NCBI RefSeq assembly: GCF_002243045.1
Contig: NZ_MBKP01000006.1
Span: 1-64,000 of the forward strand
Source of the DNA: Methanolobus psychrotolerans
Lineage (GTDB): Archaea > Halobacteriota > Methanosarcinia > Methanosarcinales > Methanosarcinaceae
Direction: 5' to 3'
DNA: 64,000 nt
The position numbers and the translations under genes are program-made. Of this stretch, positions 43,973 through 52,568 are shown one piece after another. The notes beneath the pieces were generated by a model. It searched no databases and was not told where the DNA came from. It saw only the letters and a list, made by a program, of their open reading frames with translations. How positions within the stretch are numbered: position 1 is the first letter of the stretch; each line of letters opens with the position of its first letter.

Positions 43973-44764
43973 TCAGACAATCAGTTTTTTCTTCATGAGA
44001 TTAATCGAAAGTATCAGCAGAATTACACTTACAAACAGAACCCATGCAATATCAAACAACAAAGAGAACTCCAGTATCCCAAATGAAAGGGACCTTATAA
44101 CATTTACAATATGCGTCAGTGGTAAAAAAGCAATTGCAAAATACTGGATTGGCAAAGGAAGAGCACTCAATGGGAAGAAAGTACCGCTGAAGAGGAACAT
44201 TGGGGTTATGAACAACAATACCGGATAATTGAGGGACATTATATTGGGAGTCAAAGCAGTAAAACACATACCAATGGCTGCAAATAGAAGTCCCCCAAGT
44301 AATGCGAACAAAATTATAAGAAGAGAATATTTCATATCGATAAGACCAAAAAGAGCTATCACAGGTATCATTACAGTTGCGTTTATCACGCTCCGTGTGG
44401 CTCCCCATAGAAGCTCGCCTGCTATCACATCCTCGATGGTCAGAGGTGTTGCTATGATCGCATCAAAGGTCTTCTGGTAGTACATCCTTACATAGGAACT
44501 GTAACTGCACTCAAAAAAAGAGGCATACATGACTGAAACAGCTATCAACGCAGGAGCGATGAATCTGGCATAAGGGATACCATCTATACTCTCTACGAAT
44601 TTACCGAGGCCAAAACCCAATGCTATCAGATATAATATTGGTTCGAGAAAAGGAGGAAGGAAATTCAGCTTTATGTCCTTCATGAAAACGTCCTTGTTTC
44701 TCTGCCATACCTTAAACGATCTGGAACTTATGCCAGGAACCCTGAAATAATCCACCAGTTTCAT
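43973..44764 (-). CDS. ABC-2 type transporter permease
   Basis: 263 residues, six helices, with the ABC-2 signature: FFECSYSSYVRMYYQKTFDAIIATPLT followed by membrane helices with FLFSGTFFPLSALPLPIQY (quoted in part), the short amphipathic reentrant hairpin of NodJ/DrrB-type exporters. It overlaps the ATPase gene by 4 bp, so the two form one transporter, probably an exporter of lipids, polysaccharide or drugs. Confidence 0.9.
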   Translation of the reverse strand: MKLVDYFRVPGISSRSFKVWQRNKDVFMKDIKLNFLPPFLEPILYLIALGFGLGKFVESIDGIPYARFIAPALIAVSVMYASFFECSYSSYVRMYYQKTFDAIIATPLTIEDVIAGELLWGATRSVINATVMIPVIALFGLIDMKYSLLIILFALLGGLLFAAIGMCFTALTPNIMSLNYPVLLFITPMFLFSGTFFPLSALPLPIQYFAIAFLPLTHIVNVIRSLSFGILEFSLLFDIAWVLFVSVILLILSINLMKKKLIV

Positions 44765-45654
44765 TCCCGAAGCCTCCTGCCAGTGAGTTTCAGGAATACA
44801 TCCTCAAGTGTTGCGGGTCTTGCACTTATCTTTGAAAGGGAACATTCCATGAGAAGATATTCGGACAATTCCCTTGCATTATCGGCATAAATGTGAACTA
44901 TATCACCAATAACTTCGTAGCTGGCTTCTTTTTTCTCAAGGCATTCCAGAAGTTTAGGGTTATTTTCTGCCTCGACAATATCCGAACCTATGAACTCCTC
45001 TATCACCCCTGCGGGACTGCCTTCCACCAGTATCCTTCCATAATCCATTACCACCAGCCTGTCGCAGAGTTTTTCCACCTCGTCAAGGTAATGGGAAGTC
45101 AGAACGATTGTTACTCCCTGTTTTTTAAGCCCGCGGAGCTTTTCCCATATGAGATGGCGTGCCTGTGGGTCCAATCCGACAGTGGGCTCATCAAGGATCA
45201 AAAGCCGGGGTCGGTTTATAAGCGCCCGTGCCAGGACCAGCCTGCGTTTCATTCCACCTGACAGGCTTTCTGTCATCACATCCCTTTTTTCCTGAAGATG
45301 CACAAAGTCAAGCAATTCCTCTATCCTTTTTTCTGCTTCTTCCCGCGGAATGTCAAAGTACCTGGAATAGACCAGCAGGTTCTCATAGACAGTAAAATCC
45401 CCGTCCAGATTGTTCTCCTGGGGAACAACACCCATGAAGGATTTTATTTCCCTCTGTTGAGTGTTTACATCCATTCCCATAACCTCAAGCTTGCCTGCAG
45501 TTACTGGAGAAACACATTGTATCATCCGCATGATGGTGGTCTTACCTGCACCGTTTGGTCCAAGAAAGCCAAACATCTCACCTTCATCAATACTAAAATT
45601 GATGCTATTCACAGCTGTGAGGTCTTTAAATGACTTTTGCAGGTCTTTTGCCAC
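44761..45654 (-). CDS. ABC transporter ATP-binding protein (DrrA-like)
   Basis: 297 residues. Walker A GPNGAGKTTIMRM, signature LSGGMKRRLVLARAL, Walker B LLILDEPTVGLD, H-loop VLTSHY, and the C-terminal DrrA-type domain after residue 220. The start is a GTG at 45654; no ATG is available in frame before a stop, and the ribosome site is not obvious. Partner of the permease at 43973. Confidence 0.92.
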   Translation of the reverse strand: MAKDLQKSFKDLTAVNSINFSIDEGEMFGFLGPNGAGKTTIMRMIQCVSPVTAGKLEVMGMDVNTQQREIKSFMGVVPQENNLDGDFTVYENLLVYSRYFDIPREEAEKRIEELLDFVHLQEKRDVMTESLSGGMKRRLVLARALINRPRLLILDEPTVGLDPQARHLIWEKLRGLKKQGVTIVLTSHYLDEVEKLCDRLVVMDYGRILVEGSPAGVIEEFIGSDIVEAENNPKLLECLEKKEASYEVIGDIVHIYADNARELSEYLLMECSLSKISARPATLEDVFLKLTGRRLRE

Positions 45655-45806
45655 AATTATAGAGACTATAGGTTACCACCTTTTAATGAGTTGGAGCGAC
45701 TTAGTATTAATTATTTCGATTGAGAGTTTTTTCCAACGTTAGGTATGCGCTCAAACCTTTTTTGAATAATAAAGAACATAGGTAAGAGCAAATAAGAGGA
45801 TTGGAA

Positions 45807-46214
45807 ATGACTGAACTGAAGAACCTGATAACAACAGCAAAAGAGAAGGGATCTTTTTCGACCCTCATGAAAGCCGCTGAGAAACTTAACCTCATTAATA
45901 AGTACAGCAATGAAGGACCATTCACCATCTTTGCACCGGTAGAGGCAGCGTTTGAGCCCATACCTGATGAGGTCATTGATGAATCCTTTGATGACCACGG
46001 ATACCTTCTTGGAATAATCAATTATCACATAATCGAAGGAAAATATACCACCGCAGACCTTGCAAAGCTCACAGAGCTTGAAACGATAAGCGGAAACAAG
46101 CTGAAAATCACCGTCAAAGACGGAATAAAGGTGGACACCGCAAAGATAATAGTAGGAAATATCGAGTGTAGCAACGGAATTATTCATGCTATTGATGAGA
46201 TTCTGGTTCCATGA
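45807..46214 (+). CDS. Fasciclin (FAS1) domain protein, no signal peptide
   Basis: 135 residues forming one FAS1 domain: GPFTIFAPVEAAFEPIP, LLGIINYHIIEGKY and the end SNGIIHAIDEILVP. Start ATG 45807 follows GAGGA by six bases; a TTG at 45801 overlaps that site. No export signal is seen, unlike most FAS1 proteins, so it may be cytoplasmic. Function unknown; in methanogens such single-domain FAS1 proteins recur. Confidence 0.85.
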   Translation: MTELKNLITTAKEKGSFSTLMKAAEKLNLINKYSNEGPFTIFAPVEAAFEPIPDEVIDESFDDHGYLLGIINYHIIEGKYTTADLAKLTELETISGNKLKITVKDGIKVDTAKIIVGNIECSNGIIHAIDEILVP

Positions 46215-46256
46215 AACTGACGATATTCTTTCTTTTTTTGATATCAAATAATTAAA

Positions 46257-46334
46257 TGGTGGGGCCGCGGAGATTTGAACTCCGGTCGCAAGACCCCCAG
46301 CCTTGCAGGATGGACCAGTCTACCCTACGGCCCC
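46257..46334 (-). tRNA. tRNA-Pro (anticodon GGG)
   Basis: Minus-strand cloverleaf: acceptor GGGGCCG/CGGCCCC, anticodon stem CAAGG/TCTTG with loop CTGGGGG, and T-arm CGGAG-TTCAAAT-CTCCG. Anticodon GGG reads CCC and CCU. The CCA end is encoded (ACCA at the 3' end), unlike tRNA-Arg in this window. Confidence 0.95.
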
Positions 46335-46367
46335 GCAGGATTGTAACTAGATATACATTACAGTATT

Positions 46368-47114
46368 TTAGGTTTTCCGAGACTGAGAGGTTAACCACAT
46401 ATCATAAGCCTCAACGACTTCCTCACCTTCTACAAAAACAAGGTTGTGAGCTTCACCATACTGCTTTGCATCATTTTTTGCAAGAGCCCTGCCATTTTGG
46501 TCATCCAACATCTCGCAGACTACCATTGCAGGAGTTATGCCGGCAATCTTTGCAAGAGCAATGGAGAGTTCAGTCTGCCCCATACGTTCATGAACAAGTC
46601 CTTTTGCAGCACGCAGAGTTGCAACATGTCCCGGTGTTCTGAATTCACTGCCGAAATGGACCTCTTCCCCGTTGAATGTCCTGTCAACGATCTCGCCAAG
46701 TTTGTTGATGGTCAGTGCCCTGTCATTATCAGGAATTCCAGTACGTGTGTCTCTGTGGTTGACCCAGATTGAGAATGATGAACGTGAATCGTATTTGAGA
46801 TCGCCGCCTTTTTCCACGATCTTGCTTAGTGCTGTACTGCACTGGTTGGCTTCTCTCACAATATCAGCCATGAATGGAAGACCAAGTTCCTCTGAGGCTT
46901 CGGAATCAAGAGCAACACAGATGAGACCGCCTGCATCCTTGCGCATCCACCTGACATCAGCAGGAGTTACAGCATTTGCGGCAATGGTGAAATCTGTTTC
47001 AGCCTCACGTCCATCCATATCGAAAAGGAGGATCATTTCACCATTCTGAAGAGCGGTTATAGCTCTCTGTATATTCTCACTGTATTTTTGTGCACCTGAA
47101 TCCATTATTATCAC
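46368..47114 (-). CDS. ribB: 3,4-dihydroxy-2-butanone 4-phosphate synthase
   Basis: Riboflavin pathway enzyme that converts ribulose 5-phosphate to the four-carbon precursor. 248 residues with LLFDMDGREAETDFTIAA (acidic metal site), the FGSEFRTPGHVATLRAAKGL block and RMGQTELSIALAKIAGITPA. Start is ATG 47114 or Met4 at 47105. It is downstream of ribK on the same strand with 16 bp between them, forming a riboflavin/FMN unit. Confidence 0.94.
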   Translation of the reverse strand: MIIMDSGAQKYSENIQRAITALQNGEMILLFDMDGREAETDFTIAANAVTPADVRWMRKDAGGLICVALDSEASEELGLPFMADIVREANQCSTALSKIVEKGGDLKYDSRSSFSIWVNHRDTRTGIPDNDRALTINKLGEIVDRTFNGEEVHFGSEFRTPGHVATLRAAKGLVHERMGQTELSIALAKIAGITPAMVVCEMLDDQNGRALAKNDAKQYGEAHNLVFVEGEEVVEAYDMWLTSQSRKT

Positions 47115-47130
47115 TCACACTTTTTAATTA

Positions 47131-47802
47131 TCATTTGCATTTTTGGGGGTTCTTTACAACTATCTTAACTTCGTCACCGTCGCTTATCCTGAGTACTTCA
47201 CGCAGTTTTACAGGTGCGATTATCTCAAGGAGGTCTGCTGGATAGTGAGTCCTGTCGGGTATGATGACAGCACTTTTTATGCCGTCTATCTCTATGGGAT
47301 AGCATTTCCCTCCACCGAAACTACGCTCACCGTCACTGAATCCGTTAATGATGAGAGGCTGCATAAGATCCATGTTGTCACGCATCTGCGCACTCTGGTC
47401 GTTGAGTCTCACATTAAGAGTTCCGGGGAATGGTTTGAAGTCTAGTTTGTCCCTGAACTGGGACATGTATCCGTCCTTTGCAATGTAGTACTGTCCTTCT
47501 CCAAGACCTGTTATGACCTCACCATAGAGCTCAAGATCAGCATGAACCTTACAGAATATCTGCTGGTAATCTGCATACTCCTTTTTGAGAAGTGTGACGC
47601 CTGATTCTGTAAGCTGGACCATCTGCCCCCCTGCAACAAGTTGCCTGGAAATGTAACCGTCTTCTTCAAGTTGTTTAAGTACCCTTGCAGCAGTCTTGGA
47701 ACTGGCGGAGATGTAGTGCATGAACTCACTTGAAGATATTTTCACAGGTTTCTCAATAGCACCAAGCAGTGCCAGTCTTTTCAGGGACGTTATTCCGTAC
47801 AT
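47131..47802 (-). CDS. ribK: CTP-dependent riboflavin kinase with N-terminal winged helix
   Basis: Archaeal RibK makes FMN from riboflavin using CTP. The C-terminal half (from about residue 95) has GLGEGQYYIAKDGYMSQF, FKPFPGTLNVRLN and APVKLREVLRISDGDEVKI. The N-terminal half is a winged helix (EFMHYISASSKTAARVLKQLEEDGYISRQL), the fused arrangement in which the enzyme probably regulates flavin genes. First gene of the ribK-ribB pair. Confidence 0.93.
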   Translation of the reverse strand: MYGITSLKRLALLGAIEKPVKISSSEFMHYISASSKTAARVLKQLEEDGYISRQLVAGGQMVQLTESGVTLLKKEYADYQQIFCKVHADLELYGEVITGLGEGQYYIAKDGYMSQFRDKLDFKPFPGTLNVRLNDQSAQMRDNMDLMQPLIINGFSDGERSFGGGKCYPIEIDGIKSAVIIPDRTHYPADLLEIIAPVKLREVLRISDGDEVKIVVKNPQKCK

Positions 47803-47972
47803 TGCCTTACCACATGAATCTCACATTTGAGTAGAATCTCATTTATGAGAAGAGAGTAGATAAAGGTTTTGACATATGAACTTACCACCAATAATGAAAC
47901 GTTCGATTAATATAAATGCAAACAATCGAAATATATAAATGCTGTTTGTGCATATTGAATTAATGTGATCTA

Positions 47973-49235
47973 ATGAAAAGAACAACGAGTATTTTGATAG
48001 GCATATTGCTTATCGCAACTCTATGGTCAGGTTGCATTGAATCGACCGGAGATGCCACCAGTGAATCAGAGGATATACTTATAGGAGCACTTTTACCACT
48101 TACAGGAAATCTTGCCTCTATCGGAGAAGCAAGCCAGGCAGCACTTGAAGTATCAACTGGGGATATCAACGGTTATTTCTCAGGACTTGGTTCCGGAAAG
48201 AACGTAGAAGTGATTGTGAAGGATACAGAAAGCAATCCGGAAAAGGCTCTGGAACAGCTCAAGGAACTTGATGAAATGGGAATAACGCTGGTTATCGGCC
48301 CGCAGGCAAGTAATGAGGTAGAAGCTGTTCTGGATTATGCAAACGAGAATGGCATCATCCTTCTGAGTACTGCATCAACAGCTCCATCTTTAGCGATCCC
48401 TGACGATAACCTGTTCAGGCTCGTACCTGAAGACACAAACCAGGGAATGGCACTGGCGACATTCATGCAGGAAGATGAGATCAGTGTCGTTATCCCGATG
48501 TACAGGAATGATGTGTGGGGTACCGGACTCGTTGATGAGATTGAAAAGAGTTTTGCGGCTCTTGATGGCACAGTACTTGAAGGAGTTATATATGAAACAG
48601 ATAACGTAGACCTTTCCGCAGAAGTAGAGTCGCTCAATGAAAAAGTAGTAGCAGCTACTTCACAATACGATAAGGGATCCGTAGCTGTAGTTCTTTGTTC
48701 CTATGGAGAGGTAACAGAGATCTTTGCTTTAGCACAGACCTATCCTGCCCTTTCAGAGGTCGACTGGTATGGTACCGACGGCATAGCACTGAACAAGGGA
48801 CTGATCAACGATGATGATGCGGCCGGTTTTGCTGCAACAATCAATCTCAAGGCACCGATGTACGGATACGTGAGCGCGAATGACAGATATCAGGAGATTG
48901 CACCCCGGATCGAAGAACAACTTGGAAGAATTCCTGAGTCTTACGCATTGACCACATATGACGCTTGCTGGATAGCTACATTTGTTGACCTGGATGCCCT
49001 TCCGGATGACGAAGAAAGTATCAAAATGGCAATGGACACCATTACAGAGACATATTATGGAATTAGTGGATGGACAATACTCAATGAGAATGGAGACAGA
49101 GAATACTGGAACTATGACATCTGGACAGTCACTGAAGCAGATGGAAGTTACCAGTGGGAACTTTACGGCAAGATACTTCTCCCGGTCAAGGATAACATGA
49201 TTATCATGCGTGGCGAAGAACTAAGATTTGCTTAA
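47973..49235 (+). CDS. Orphan ABC-type branched-chain amino-acid/ligand-binding lipoprotein
   Basis: 420 residues. Signal peptide with lipobox ATLWSGC (Cys21), then a type 1 periplasmic-binding fold: ILIGALLPLTGNLASIGEASQAALE, VIGPQASNEVEAVLDYANENG, and a C-terminal lobe with YALTTYDACWIATFVDLDALP. Members bind amino acids or other small ligands for LivFGHM transporters or sensors. No permease or ATPase is adjacent, so it may feed a distant transporter or a sensor. TATA-like AATATATAAA lies about 40 bp upstream. Confidence 0.88.
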   Translation: MKRTTSILIGILLIATLWSGCIESTGDATSESEDILIGALLPLTGNLASIGEASQAALEVSTGDINGYFSGLGSGKNVEVIVKDTESNPEKALEQLKELDEMGITLVIGPQASNEVEAVLDYANENGIILLSTASTAPSLAIPDDNLFRLVPEDTNQGMALATFMQEDEISVVIPMYRNDVWGTGLVDEIEKSFAALDGTVLEGVIYETDNVDLSAEVESLNEKVVAATSQYDKGSVAVVLCSYGEVTEIFALAQTYPALSEVDWYGTDGIALNKGLINDDDAAGFAATINLKAPMYGYVSANDRYQEIAPRIEEQLGRIPESYALTTYDACWIATFVDLDALPDDEESIKMAMDTITETYYGISGWTILNENGDREYWNYDIWTVTEADGSYQWELYGKILLPVKDNMIIMRGEELRFA

Positions 49236-49242
49236 TAAATGT

Positions 49243-49288
49243 TGGTGTATTCACACCACCATTTACATTTTTATTCTCTCTTTTTTGA
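49243..49288 (+). terminator. Terminator after the binding-protein gene
   Basis: A hairpin TGGTGT/ACACCA with a four-base loop starts 8 bp after the stop and is followed by runs of T including TTTTTTG. Confidence 0.55.
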
Positions 49289-49383
49289 TTCTGCAGATAA
49301 TTTCTCGGAATTTGCATCATTCTGCTCTATTACAACTACAAATTCGGTGATAATATCAGCCACAATTATCTTCCTGTTGTGCA

Positions 49384-49722
49384 TTATGAATTCAATTCAT
49401 TCAACAAATACTCAATTACAGGTTTTGCTAGGGATGCCTTCTTTTACACTAAGCCAGACCACTTCAATATCTACACCAAAATAAGCGTGAATTAATTTGT
49501 CCCTTATGCCTGCCAGATCTTTCCATGGAACAGCAGGATACTTTAGTCTTATGTCCTCAGGAACGTTCTTTGCTGCTTCACCAATTATTTCCAATGCTCT
49601 GATGACAGCATACTGAGTCTTGATGTCCTCGGTGAAATCCTCAAAGTAGAGTCATTTACAAAGCCCTCTGCTGCTTCCATGGCATTATAGATATCCTGTA
49701 CATAATCTTTTATGTCCCTAAT
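49384..49722 (-). pseudogene. hepT: HepT-type toxin of an MntA-HepT pair, multiply broken
   Basis: A complete HepT (DUF86, HEPN RNase) can be assembled across three frames. Part 1 begins at ATT 49722 behind a GAGGTG ribosome site, where ATG would be expected: [25 protein letters not shown]. Part 2 after a frame change: [27 protein letters not shown], through [12 protein letters not shown], the catalytic R-x4-6-H motif. Part 3 after a second change: [15 protein letters not shown] to TAA 49384. So there is a start-codon change plus two frame changes. The antitoxin gene mntA immediately upstream is intact, as is usual when the toxin is lost. Confidence 0.72.
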
Positions 49723-49731
49723 CCTAACACC

Positions 49732-50040
49732 TCAAACAGCTTCGACCTCGTTCAGTATGTATTTCCCTATATTCGGCTTCAGTGCATTCTTCATGACCAG
49801 ATCAACTTTTACTCCAAGAGAATCTGAAAGGTAGTTCTCGAGATGAACAAACCTGAAAATGGTCGGAGTCCTGCTAAACTCCGCCAGCACATCAAGATCA
49901 CTTTCCAGAGTGTGCTCTCCACGCACATAGGAACCGAATAACCCTATGTAACTGACATTGTATTCTTCTTCCAGCTCCGGCAGCATTTCATGGAGCTTTC
50001 TTCTGTAAGTTTCAATATTATTTTTAGCTGGCATTTTCAT
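49732..50040 (-). CDS. mntA: MntA-type nucleotidyltransferase antitoxin
   Basis: 102-residue minimal nucleotidyltransferase. The active-site motif GLFGSYVRGEHTLESDLDVLAEF has the GSxxRG...SDxD pattern with two metal-binding Asp. MntA antitoxins AMPylate HepT toxins to silence them. Its stop is 9 bp before the hepT start position. With hepT broken, the enzyme is left without a local target. Confidence 0.88.
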   Translation of the reverse strand: MKMPAKNNIETYRRKLHEMLPELEEEYNVSYIGLFGSYVRGEHTLESDLDVLAEFSRTPTIFRFVHLENYLSDSLGVKVDLVMKNALKPNIGKYILNEVEAV

Positions 50041-50178
50041 CTCAAAAACTGTTTTTCAGTTATATGTTATTTTTAAGTAACTATTCAGCCATCCTTCCAG
50101 CAATAAGGTAAAAATCAATATACTATGACCTCATTCTAACGTTCAGAAAAAATATTCTATTGATCTGAGGGGATTCAT

Positions 50179-50400
50179 ATAGAACGAGAAGAAATACTTG
50201 CGGTTTATGAAGCTGGTCCAGAAGCAGTAGTAGAACTTGTGACCCGATTACTTGGAATAATTGAACAACAAGCTATAATCATCGAACAACAGGCTCTTAA
50301 AATTGCACAACTTGAGGAACGGGTCAAGCTTTTTTCTTTGCAGCACCTCAAACTCAATGTCAAAGTCGCTTTCCAATTTGCGGACCTCTTCTTAGAATAG
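50179..50400 (+). pseudogene. IS66 transposase N-terminal fragment fused to flpA-derived sequence
   Basis: From an ATA at 50179, where ATG is expected (GAGGGGA upstream), the frame reads EREEILAVYEAGPEAVVELVTRLLGIIEQQ and QQALKIAQLEERVK, the coiled N-terminus of IS66-type transposases. From about 50317 the DNA instead matches the 3' part of the fibrillarin gene, and the frame ends after about 25 unrelated residues at TAG 50400. The fragment is therefore a truncated, chimeric remnant, with the start codon also lost. Confidence 0.75.
50317..50390. repeat. Partial copy of the flpA 3' region
   Basis: Positions 50317-50390 match 50877-50950 (inside flpA, antisense) at 68 of 74 positions, in the same orientation. 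The first 14 bp, GAACGGGTCAAGCT, are identical in both and also encode the IS66 ERVKL peptide, so they may be the crossover point of a microhomology-mediated event. Confidence 0.85.
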
Positions 50401-50468
50401 CTATTTCCAAACAACTACGGCCCATACTATTAGACCTGATATCAGTCGGAAACAACAGCTACAGACAT

Positions 50469-50522
50469 ATTTGGTCTGATAGGCCAAATAATCTGGACGT
50501 TATTTGGTTTAGCAAACCAAAT
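50469..50522. promoter_or_regulatory. Two TTTGG/CCAAA palindromes upstream of the antitoxin-like gene
   Basis: ATTTGGTCTGATAGGCCAAAT at 50469-50489 and ATTTGGTTT-AGC-AAACCAAAT at 50502-50522, the latter with perfect 9-bp arms. Their left edges are 33 bp apart, about three helical turns, so two dimers could bind on one face. They end about 70 bp before the small gene at 50595. The rest of 50401-50594 is AT-rich and non-coding. Confidence 0.5.
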
Positions 50523-50594
50523 AGATGTACTAAAAATAACATACTATTGCTAATTGAGAAAACTTTTAACTTAAAAAACAATATTAAAACAAAA

Positions 50595-50714
50595 ATGACT
50601 GACAATTACACAAACAAGCTTCGTGGCTTGCACAAAGAAATCTGGGAAAATGTCGATTCAGAAGAGTTTCTGAAAAAGGAAAGGCAATCCTGGGAAAAAC
50701 ATGCTGATAAATGA
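50595..50714 (+). CDS. Orphan VapB-like antitoxin peptide
   Basis: 39 residues containing YTNKLRGLHKEIWENVDSEE and FLKKERQSWEK. The KLRGxHKEIWxxvDxeeyl(kr)ER.SW pattern is found in small antitoxins that accompany PIN-domain toxins in methanogens (family memory, not checked). No PIN gene follows within 100 bp. The upstream palindromes fit autoregulation. It may be left over from a lost module. Confidence 0.45.
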   Translation: MTDNYTNKLRGLHKEIWENVDSEEFLKKERQSWEKHADK

Positions 50715-50822
50715 AGAGAGTTAGGAGATAGGCACATATTCAATGTAATATCTGGAACATGCCGCCTGCGGCGGATGGTTGCACTGGCTCTGATCCTGAA
50801 AAACTTATTCCTTTAAGTTCCT

Positions 50823-51518
50823 TCAGTCCTCATCATCCACAAACATCCGTGCCACCAGACCTAAATGGTCCTCGTGGAACGGGTCAAGCTCTTTTCTTTG
50901 CAGAACCTCGAATTCAATGTCAAAGTCGCTTTCCAGTTTTCGGACCTCTTCCTTAAATACCTTTTTTGGGCTGGCTACGGTGTCGATGCTCCTTGACTTG
51001 ATGGAGAGCATCAGGTGGCCGTGTTCTTCTAAGAAGTATTTTGAGTTGATGGCTGCTATCTCGGCCTGATTGGGCTGGGCAACGTCCTGGAAGATGACAT
51101 CCACTTTTTCCACGATGTGAGCGTAGGACTGGGGTTTATTGGCATCTGCAAGTATAGGGATAATGTTTGGGCGCTGGTCGCAGAGCTGGATAAGGTCACG
51201 CATGGTGCGTGGGGAGAATTCGACTGCGTAGACAAGACCGTCTGTCAGCATGTCGGATACATGGCTTACTGTTGTCCCGGAAGCAGCGCCAAGATAGAGT
51301 ACTGTGGAATCCGGTTCAAGAGGAATCTCGAAATTCTTAAGCACCATGGCTCCGAGTTTGCTTCTGCTGGGTTCCCACTGGCGATATTCTGTACCGTCAT
51401 CAACAATGAGGCGCTCACCGTAGACACTCAGGCCGGGCATGATATTCCTGGTTGCAAGCATCTTCCTGTCATCTAAATTCAGTTCATAGATACCACGGGA
51501 TAACTCTTTAACTGACAT
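50823..51518 (-). CDS. flpA: Fibrillarin-like rRNA/tRNA 2'-O-methyltransferase
   Basis: Catalytic subunit of archaeal box C/D RNPs, 231 residues. SAM-binding VLYLGAASGTTVSHVSDML near residue 80, VYAVEFSPRTMRDLIQLC, the VDVIFQDVAQPNQAEI motif and catalytic Lys in MLSIKSRSID. The ATG overlaps the nop5 stop by 1 bp. Its 3' end is partially duplicated at 50317-50390. Confidence 0.96.
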   Translation of the reverse strand: MSVKELSRGIYELNLDDRKMLATRNIMPGLSVYGERLIVDDGTEYRQWEPSRSKLGAMVLKNFEIPLEPDSTVLYLGAASGTTVSHVSDMLTDGLVYAVEFSPRTMRDLIQLCDQRPNIIPILADANKPQSYAHIVEKVDVIFQDVAQPNQAEIAAINSKYFLEEHGHLMLSIKSRSIDTVASPKKVFKEEVRKLESDFDIEFEVLQRKELDPFHEDHLGLVARMFVDDED

Positions 51519-52567
51519 TAGCGCTTACCTCCCTTCCTCTTACCTCTATGTGTTTTCTTACCGCCTTTCCCCTGCGGCTGGGCTTTTGGCTCTCTCTTTG
51601 GCGGATTTGGGTTCGCCTGCCTGATACTGTCCAGTTTCTTATCAAGGGCCTCCTTAATGGATGGACTAAGTTCACCGGAATAGAAATCAGTCCTTGCAGC
51701 CAGGCTTATCTTGGCGGCAAGTGCCCTTGCAAGCTTGCCTCTCTGCCACCAGGGCGCATTCTTGATTACCGGATTGTTAAAGATGGTACCATGTTTTGGG
51801 GACGGTGCACGGGAACGCAGATGCTTGAAAAGCGCCCTGCTTGCACCGATCACCTGAACTGTGCTGGAGGGGAAGGCTGCAAGTTTCTGCAGGCTTCCGG
51901 CCATGCTTATAAGACGGGCACCAATGGATGCACCTGTAATGTTGCAAAGGTTCGGTGCAACCGAGCCCATGCTTGTATTAATGTAATTCTCGATATACCT
52001 GCGGGTGTCATACAGACTGCAGATATTGTTAGCAAGAGCCCTCAAAAGCTCTTCATCGGCAAATGAAAGTTCAGCACCCATGGACTGTGACGCCTTCTCA
52101 GATAACGCATGTCCTTCAGGAACATTTGCCCGGGAACCATAAGCAGAAATAAATCTTGCAAGCTCCTCGCCTGTCATTTCAAGTTCCGGGAAATACCTTC
52201 CGTACCACTCGAAAAGACGCTCGCTCAGCTCATTGACATTCTTATCAATATCATCCAGCGCCTGAACAGCCTGGATAATCCTTGAATCATCAGTATCTGT
52301 CTGGGATATCTGGCTCTTTGCAGCCCTGATGCACACATCCCTCAGGAGTACGTCATAATCCTCATCAAGTTCCACAAAACAAGACTCAAGGGCAACCTCA
52401 CGCAGGTCCGGCCTTTGCAGAGGGACATCCTGCACATTCCCATGTAGCTCAACAACCAGTCCAGCCAGTTTTTCAGGGTCTTTATCGAAGAGGCTGCAAT
52501 CCTCAAGTTCACCGGCATCGCCTAATTTCAGTTTCCCAAACCACGCTGTAAATTCCATATCCGCCAT
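51518..52567 (-). CDS. Nop5/Nop56-family C/D RNP protein
   Basis: Scaffold that holds fibrillarin and guide RNA, 349 residues from ATG 52567 (GGAGGG six bases upstream, a strong site); the frame is open to 52591 but that start is worse. N-terminal domain, coiled coil around 100-200, then the Nop domain with SMGSVAPNLCNITGASIGARLISMAG (quoted in part) and SKHGTIFNNPVIK-type end. C-terminal KRKGGKR-like basic tail. Operon with flpA, one base overlap. Confidence 0.95.
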   Translation of the reverse strand: MADMEFTAWFGKLKLGDAGELEDCSLFDKDPEKLAGLVVELHGNVQDVPLQRPDLREVALESCFVELDEDYDVLLRDVCIRAAKSQISQTDTDDSRIIQAVQALDDIDKNVNELSERLFEWYGRYFPELEMTGEELARFISAYGSRANVPEGHALSEKASQSMGAELSFADEELLRALANNICSLYDTRRYIENYINTSMGSVAPNLCNITGASIGARLISMAGSLQKLAAFPSSTVQVIGASRALFKHLRSRAPSPKHGTIFNNPVIKNAPWWQRGKLARALAAKISLAARTDFYSGELSPSIKEALDKKLDSIRQANPNPPKREPKAQPQGKGGKKTHRGKRKGGKR

Positions 52568-52568
52568 A

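Noticed and set aside
50205-50414. 69-residue minus-strand frame over the IS66 fragment
   Set aside because: The plus strand encodes a recognisable IS66 N-terminus at the same place; the minus frame is Ser/Cys-rich noise.
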